A stretch of 19,336 nt of DNA. Source: Massilia sp. UBA2604. Its GTDB lineage: Bacteria > Pseudomonadota > Gammaproteobacteria > Burkholderiales > Burkholderiaceae_D. The stretch covers positions 1 to 19,336 of the forward strand of contig DDKG01000056.1 in assembly GCA_002339265.1 (NCBI GenBank), in the 5' to 3' direction. Position numbers and translations under genes: made by a program. Positions within the stretch are counted from its first letter, which is position 1. Each line of letters begins with the position of its first letter. This document shows positions 14,692-19,336 of this stretch, one piece after another. Below the pieces are notes generated by a model, which saw only the letters and a list, made by a program, of their open reading frames with translations, did not search any database and was not told the origin of the DNA.

Positions 14692-14725
14692 GTACTGACC
14701 CCGCGACGGTGCGCCAGGTTTCCGG
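14692..14725 (-). promoter_or_regulatory. ECF-sigma-like promoter motif, DUF1428 copy 2
   Basis: Minus strand: CCGGAAAC (14718-14725), 17 bp, GGTCAGTAC (14692-14700). Its downstream edge is 77 bases from the start codon, against 74 for copy 1. Its upstream block overlaps the hairpin after the PBP1A gene, so the similarity could partly reflect that structure. Confidence 0.4.
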
Positions 14726-14741
14726 TCGCTATGCCGGAACC
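14717..14741 (-). terminator. Hairpin just past the PBP1A gene
   Basis: Arms GGTTTCCGG (14717-14725) and CCGGAACC (14734-14741), an 8-bp stem with one bulged T and an 8-nt loop, starting 7 nt after the PBP1A stop. No T-run follows, so this is a weak terminator candidate. Confidence 0.35.
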
Positions 14742-14748
14742 AAGAAGA

Positions 14749-17199
14749 TTACCACAAGGTGTTTTGCGGAGGCGGATTTGGCGGCGGCGCCGGAGGGGCG
14801 GGCGGCGCCACCGGCGGCAAGGCCTCGATCGCAGGCCGCTCGTCGAACGGCGAGGCGTCCGGGGGCACTTCCTGGCTGCCGGGCGGCATGTCCAGGGGCT
14901 GATCCAGCGGCGCCTGCTCGATGTCGATCGCGCGCGTCTCGCCCGCATCGATGAATTCCGGATAGATCCAGTCCTCGCCGTCGTGCACCACGTCCTCTGG
15001 TGGCGTGCGTTCCACCGGCGGCGCCTTGGCCAGCGCCACCCGCATGTAGTCGATCCAGATCGGCATCGCGAGGGTCGAGCCGAACTCGCGCCCGCCCAGC
15101 GAGCGCGGTTCGTCATAGCCCATCCACGACACCGCCACCACATTGCCCGCATAGCCGGCGAACCAGCCGTCGACGGCGTCGTTGGTGGTGCCGGTCTTGC
15201 CGGCCAGGTCTTGCCGTCCCAGTAGCTTGGTGGCCGCGGCGGCGGTGCCGAAGCGGGCCACGTCGCGCAGCATGCTGTCGACCACGAAAGCGTTGCGCGC
15301 CGTGACCGCGCGGTTGGCTTCGTTCTTGGTCTCCGGCGGCCTGGTCTCCAGGATGACGTCGCCGTTGCCGTCCACGATCCTGGCGATCAGGTAAGGCCTG
15401 ACCCGGTAGCCGCCATTGGCGAACACCGCATAGCCGCCGGCCAGCTGCAGCGGCGTGACAGCGCCGGTGCCGAGCGCCATCGTGTAGTTCTTCGGATGGC
15501 GCGCCAGGTCGAAGCCGAAGTGTTCCAGGTACTGGTGGGCGAAATCGACCGACACCGCGCGCAGCACGCGCACCGTCGGCACGTTCTTCGATTTCACCAG
15601 TGCCTGTCGCAGGGTGACTTCGCCGTCGAACTTGCCGTCGTCGTTCTGCGGCGTCCAGGGTGTTTCCGGCGTGGCGCCGGGCAGCTCGATCGGCTCGTCC
15701 AGGACGCGGGTGGTCGGCGAATAACCTTTTTCCAGCGCCGCCGAATACACGAACGGCTTGATGCTCGATCCCGGCTGGCGCCAGGCCTGGGTCACGTGGT
15801 TGAACTTCTGCAGGTTGTAGTCGAAGCCGCCCACCAGCGCGTGGTACGCCCCGGTGTCGGCATCGATCGCGACGAAGGCCGCGGCCACCTGCGGCACCTG
15901 GGTGATGGCCCAGTCGCCGTCCTTGCCGCTGTCAATCCGTTTACTGATGCGGACGATCGCGCCCGGGGTGATCCTGACGTTCTCGCGCGCCTTGGCCGAC
16001 AAGGCATTGGCCACGAATTTCAGGCCGGCGCCGCGGATGGTGACGTCGTCGCCCGACAGCGTATCGACCACCACCTCGTCGCTGCTGGCCTTGAGCACCA
16101 CGGCCGGCAGCAGGCCGTCACTGCCGGGGCGCTTCTGCAGTGCCTCGACGATGGCTTCCTCGCGCTCTTCCGCGTCGAGCGGCAAGTCGATGCGCGCTTC
16201 CGGGCCGCGGTAGCCGTGGCGCCCGTCATAGGCCAGCACGTTGCGCCGCACCGAATCGTAGGCCGCATTCTGCTCGGCCGCCAAGATGGTGGTGGTGACG
16301 GTGATCCCGCGCGTGTACGACTCTTCGCCGAACTGCTGGTACACGGCCTGGCGCGCCAGCTCGGCCACGTATTCGGCGCGGGTATCGAAGACCTGGCCGG
16401 CGTCGTGCCTGACGCGCAGCGGTTCGGCCAGCGCCTGCCGGTATTGCGCCTCGTCGATCTCGCCGAGTTCCAGCAAGCGCTTGAGGATGGCGTGCTGGCG
16501 CGCTTGCGCGCGCTTGGGATTGGACACCGGATTGGTGCGCGCCGGGTTCTGGGGCAGGCCGGCCAGCATCGCGGTCTCGGCCAGCGTGAGCCCGTCGAGC
16601 GTCTTGCCGAAATAGCTGCGCGCCGCGCTCGAGAAGCCATACGAGCGCTGGCCCAGGTAGATCTGGTTCATGTACAGCTCGAGGATCTGGTCCTTGGTGA
16701 GCGAGTCTTCGATCTTGTAGGCCAGCGCGATCTCGGTGAACTTGCGCGCGAGGGTCTTCTCGTTGGTGAGGAAGAAGTTGCGCGCCACCTGCATGGTGAT
16801 GGTCGACGCGCCTTGCCGGAAGCCGCCGCGCAGGTTGGCGCGCGCCGCGCCCAGCGCGCGGATGAAGTCGATGCCGCCGTGTTCATAGAAACGCGTGTCC
16901 TCGATCGCCAGCACGGCGGTCTTCATCATCGGCGGGATCTTCGCGATCGGCACGAAGTCGCGGTGCTCGACGCCGAACTGGCCGATCAGCACATTGTCGG
17001 CCGTGTAGATGCGCAGCGGGATCTTGGGACGGTAGTCGGTCACCGCGTCGATCGGCGGCACCCTGGGCAGGATCGCCGTCATCACATACACCACGGCGCC
17101 GGCGCCGACGAGCAGCATGGCCGCCAGGATCAGCAGGATGAAAGCCCGGACATGCTTCATGCGGATTGGATTGGCGGACTGCTTGTCGGTGTCGCTCAC
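14749..17199 (-). CDS. mrcA: Bifunctional penicillin-binding protein 1A
   Basis: 816 residues from a GTG start (GAGAG ribosome site). It polymerises lipid II and cross-links peptidoglycan at the inner membrane. A single N-terminal transmembrane helix (about 16-38) is followed by the GT51 transglycosylase with catalytic Glu100 in EDTRFYEHGG, RQGASTITMQVARNFF, and ELYMNQIYLG. An OB-like domain covers roughly 300-430. The transpeptidase has SxxK at Ser478/Lys481 (GSSIKPF), SKN, and KTGT at 668-671. The C-terminal ~60 residues are Pro-rich and probably disordered, ending PPPNPPPQNTLW. An ATG 13 codons later is a possible alternative start, but it lacks a ribosome site. It diverges from the OPT gene. 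The symbol follows E. coli usage (ponA in other genera). All catalytic motifs are intact. Confidence 0.95.
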   Translation of the reverse strand: MSDTDKQSANPIRMKHVRAFILLILAAMLLVGAGAVVYVMTAILPRVPPIDAVTDYRPKIPLRIYTADNVLIGQFGVEHRDFVPIAKIPPMMKTAVLAIEDTRFYEHGGIDFIRALGAARANLRGGFRQGASTITMQVARNFFLTNEKTLARKFTEIALAYKIEDSLTKDQILELYMNQIYLGQRSYGFSSAARSYFGKTLDGLTLAETAMLAGLPQNPARTNPVSNPKRAQARQHAILKRLLELGEIDEAQYRQALAEPLRVRHDAGQVFDTRAEYVAELARQAVYQQFGEESYTRGITVTTTILAAEQNAAYDSVRRNVLAYDGRHGYRGPEARIDLPLDAEEREEAIVEALQKRPGSDGLLPAVVLKASSDEVVVDTLSGDDVTIRGAGLKFVANALSAKARENVRITPGAIVRISKRIDSGKDGDWAITQVPQVAAAFVAIDADTGAYHALVGGFDYNLQKFNHVTQAWRQPGSSIKPFVYSAALEKGYSPTTRVLDEPIELPGATPETPWTPQNDDGKFDGEVTLRQALVKSKNVPTVRVLRAVSVDFAHQYLEHFGFDLARHPKNYTMALGTGAVTPLQLAGGYAVFANGGYRVRPYLIARIVDGNGDVILETRPPETKNEANRAVTARNAFVVDSMLRDVARFGTAAAATKLLGRQDLAGKTGTTNDAVDGWFAGYAGNVVAVSWMGYDEPRSLGGREFGSTLAMPIWIDYMRVALAKAPPVERTPPEDVVHDGEDWIYPEFIDAGETRAIDIEQAPLDQPLDMPPGSQEVPPDASPFDERPAIEALPPVAPPAPPAPPPNPPPQNTLW

Positions 17200-17244
17200 T
17201 GCTTTACTCTCGCGGTTAGGCCATGCTTGGCGCCATGAGCGGGC

Positions 17245-17254
17245 GATTATAATC
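17245..17254. promoter_or_regulatory. Palindromic -10 element in the PBP1A/OPT divergent gap
   Basis: GATTATAATC is a perfect palindrome and yields TATAAT on the plus strand (17248-17253) and on the minus strand (17246-17251). On the plus strand TTGGCG stands at 17227-17232, a short 15-bp spacer. No good -35 is seen on the minus strand. Either or both genes could start here, and the two polymerases would exclude each other. Confidence 0.5.
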
Positions 17255-17308
17255 CGCTTTCAATCTATTCTTTCTTTCCGTTCGTGCATGTGCGATATTC
17301 TCGCTTTG

Positions 17309-17332
17309 GGCCCGCCGCCGGCATGGCGGGCC
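17309..17332 (+). other. Hairpin in the leader of the OPT transporter gene
   Basis: Perfect 8-bp arms GGCCCGCC (17309-17316) and GGCGGGCC (17325-17332) with an 8-nt loop, 22 nt before the start codon. It may affect mRNA stability or translation; no known riboswitch is recognised. Confidence 0.4.
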
Positions 17333-17354
17333 GCATCCGCAACGAAGGAAATCC

Positions 17355-19336
17355 ATGCCATTCGATTCGAAACCGGCGGGCGCCAAGCCGTCCAACTTCA
17401 GGCCTTATATCCCCGCCACCGCCCAGCTGCCCGAAATGACCCCGCGCGCCCTGATCATGGGCGTCATCCTGGGCATGATCTTCGGCGCGTCCTCGCTCTA
17501 CCTGGTGCTGAAGGTGGGCCTCACGGTCAGCGCCTCGATCCCGGTGGCGGTGATCGCGATCACCCTGTTCGGCATGGCCAAGAAGATGGGCGCGCGCGAA
17601 TCGACGATCCTCGAGAACAGCGTGGCCCAGACGGCCGGCTCGGCCGGCGAATCGCTGGCCTTCGGCCTGGGCGTGACCATGCCGGCCATCATGATCCTCG
17701 GCTTCGATCTCGAGATCTCGCGCGTGATGCTGGTCGGCGTGCTGGGCGGCCTGCTCGGCATCCTGATGATGATCCCGCTGCGCCGCACGCTGATCGTCGA
17801 CCAGCATCGCGAACTGAAATACCCGGAAGGCACGGCCTGCGCCGAAGTGCTCAAGGCCGCCGCCACCGACGTCTCGCGTGAGGCTGCGGGCGAGATGCGC
17901 GACCCCGCGAGCGCGGAAGGCAGCGAGGCGATGAAGACCGCCAAGCGTCGCGCGATGCTGATCTTCGGCGGCTTCGGCATCGGCATCCTGTATAAGACCC
18001 TGAGCGTGTCGTTCAAGGGCTGGCGCGACACCATCAACTTCGAGTTCGGCGCGCCGCTCAAGACCGGCAGCATCGGCGCCGAGATCTCGCCCGAATTGGT
18101 GGGCGTCGGCTACATCATCGGCCCGCGCATCGCCTATACGATGGCGGCCGGCGGCGTGCTGGCTTCGCTGCTGCTGGTCCCGATGATCAAGTTCTTCGGC
18201 GAGCTGGCGACCGTGCCGCTGTCGCCGGCCACGATCCCGATCCGCGACATGACGGGCGACGACATCCGCGCCTCGTACATCCTGTACATCGGCGCCGGCG
18301 CGGTGGCTGCCGGCGGCCTGATCTCGCTGGCGCGCTCGCTGCCGACGATCTGGAACGGGCTGCGCGGCGGCCTGGCGGGCATGAAACAGGGTTCGACCGG
18401 CGACCAATCGCTGCGCACCGACCGCGACATCCCGATGAAGTGGGTGGTGATCGGTTGCCTGGCCATCATCGCCATCATTTCGCTGGCCACGCCGCTGCAC
18501 ATGAACGTGCTGGGCGCGCTGCTGATCCTGGTGTTCGGCTTCCTGTTCGCCACCGTGTCCTCGCGCCTGACCGGCGAGATTGGCTCGTCGTCGAACCCGA
18601 TCTCGGGCATGGCGGTGGCGACCCTGCTGTTCACCTGCCTGATCTTCCTGGTGATGGGCTGGACCGGCGGCCAGTACTACGTGACCGCGCTGTCGGTCGG
18701 CGCCATCGTCTGCATCGCCGCCAGCAATGCCGGCACCACCTCGCAAGACCTCAAGACCGGCTATCTGGTGGGTTCCACGCCGCGCATGCAGCAGTACGCG
18801 ATCCTGTGCGGCGCCTTCGCCTCGGCCCTGATCCTGGGGCCGATCCTGCTCAAGCTGAACGAAGCTGGCACCGTCTACGTGCCGGCGGCGCAGGTGGCGC
18901 CGGGCCTGGTCGTGGATGCCTCGAAGCTGAGCGACACCGCGCAACTGCAAGGCCCGCAGGCCAAGGACGACCCGAACACCTATAAAGTCTGGCACAAGAC
19001 GGACACCGTGGGCGGCCCGGCCGGCAAGTACTTCGTCGACGCGGCGGGCAAGGTGGTCTACCTGGTCGACCCGGGCATCAACGGCCACCACAGCACGCGT
19101 CCGGACGGCACCGAGGTGAAGAAATACGATGCGCCGAAGGCGGTGCTGATGTCCTATATCATCAAGGGCATCCTGGACCAGGAACTGCCGTGGACGCTGG
19201 TGCTGTTCGGCGTGATGATCGCGATCGTGCTGGAGATGGCGGGCATCGCCTCGCTGGCGTTCTCGGTCGGCGTCTACCTGCCGCTGGTGGCGACCCTGCC
19301 GATCGCGATCGGCGGCACCGTGCGCTGGCTGGCCGA
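17355..19336 (+). CDS. OPT-family oligopeptide transporter, C-terminus beyond the right edge
   Basis: The ATG at 17355 follows GAAGGAA. The frame stays open to the edge (660 codons). Oligopeptide transporter family proteins are multi-helix inner-membrane symporters for peptides or metal-chelates. Visible: a first helix pair with the RALIMGVILGMIFGASSLYLVLKVGLTVS segment; an ENSVAQTAGSAGES motif; YPEGTACAEVLKA; EISPELVGVGYIIGPRIA; SNPISGMAVATLL; and DLKTGYLVGSTPRMQQ. A roughly 90-residue soluble insert (codons about 500-590, with KVWHKTD and DPGINGHHS) precedes GILDQELPWTLVLFGVMIAIVLEM. Such an insert is seen in the bacterial OPT subgroup. The substrate is not deducible. It diverges from PBP1A and is not obviously linked to it in function. 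Confidence 0.93.
   Translation, partial: MPFDSKPAGAKPSNFRPYIPATAQLPEMTPRALIMGVILGMIFGASSLYLVLKVGLTVSASIPVAVIAITLFGMAKKMGARESTILENSVAQTAGSAGESLAFGLGVTMPAIMILGFDLEISRVMLVGVLGGLLGILMMIPLRRTLIVDQHRELKYPEGTACAEVLKAAATDVSREAAGEMRDPASAEGSEAMKTAKRRAMLIFGGFGIGILYKTLSVSFKGWRDTINFEFGAPLKTGSIGAEISPELVGVGYIIGPRIAYTMAAGGVLASLLLVPMIKFFGELATVPLSPATIPIRDMTGDDIRASYILYIGAGAVAAGGLISLARSLPTIWNGLRGGLAGMKQGSTGDQSLRTDRDIPMKWVVIGCLAIIAIISLATPLHMNVLGALLILVFGFLFATVSSRLTGEIGSSSNPISGMAVATLLFTCLIFLVMGWTGGQYYVTALSVGAIVCIAASNAGTTSQDLKTGYLVGSTPRMQQYAILCGAFASALILGPILLKLNEAGTVYVPAAQVAPGLVVDASKLSDTAQLQGPQAKDDPNTYKVWHKTDTVGGPAGKYFVDAAGKVVYLVDPGINGHHSTRPDGTEVKKYDAPKAVLMSYIIKGILDQELPWTLVLFGVMIAIVLEMAGIASLAFSVGVYLPLVATLPIAIGGTVRWLA

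Overview
The window is high-GC DNA (well over 60% by eye) with gene content and protein styles typical of Betaproteobacteria, most likely the Oxalobacteraceae (Massilia/Telluria-like). This placement is inferred from the overall look of Mfd, SerB, PBP1A, the HDOD protein and the GGDEF-EAL proteins, not from a database match. Most genes lie on the minus strand. The plus-strand genes are a methyltransferase, a secreted SGNH hydrolase and an OPT transporter. Coding density is high and no gap without a gene exceeds about 260 bp.

Layout, left to right. (1) A 3'-incomplete secreted SGNH/GDSL hydrolase runs off the left edge (1-1091, minus). (2) mfd and serB form a minus-strand operon with an 11-nt gap; mfd has a perfect TATAAT -10 box. 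(3) Divergent from mfd is a SAM-dependent methyltransferase with a good sigma70-type promoter, followed by a secreted hydrolase in which an ExoP-type carbohydrate-binding-like domain is fused to a PAF-acetylhydrolase-like SGNH domain. (4) An HDOD protein and a cytosolic 5'-nucleotidase are joined by TGA-ATG. The nucleotidase converges on the hydrolase with a 47-bp 3' overlap. (5) Two tandem paralogous small lipoproteins carry the same promoter-like motif at exactly the same distance from their start codons.

(6) The most interesting locus is 10681-13655 (minus). It holds a stand-alone photoactive-yellow-protein (PYP) homologue with the chromophore cysteine, then a two-PAS protein without an output domain, then a PAS-GGDEF-EAL protein. 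The genes are 7 nt apart and then overlapping by 11 nt, and the two downstream proteins share a paralogous N-terminal sensor domain. I infer a blue-light-responsive cyclic-di-GMP module. The tyrosine ammonia lyase and p-coumarate ligase genes needed for the PYP chromophore are not in the window.

(7) Two tandem DUF1428 genes of identical length each have an ECF-sigma-like motif upstream. One leader carries a 14-bp tandem repeat and the other a 22-bp palindrome. (8) The bifunctional penicillin-binding protein PBP1A (minus) and a partial OPT-family oligopeptide transporter (plus) diverge from a palindromic GATTATAATC element that could supply a -10 box in both directions.

The genes fall into housekeeping functions (repair coupling, serine synthesis, cell wall), secreted esterases and transport, and signalling (HDOD, PYP/PAS/c-di-GMP). 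I see no tRNA, rRNA, CRISPR array, transposase or integrase.
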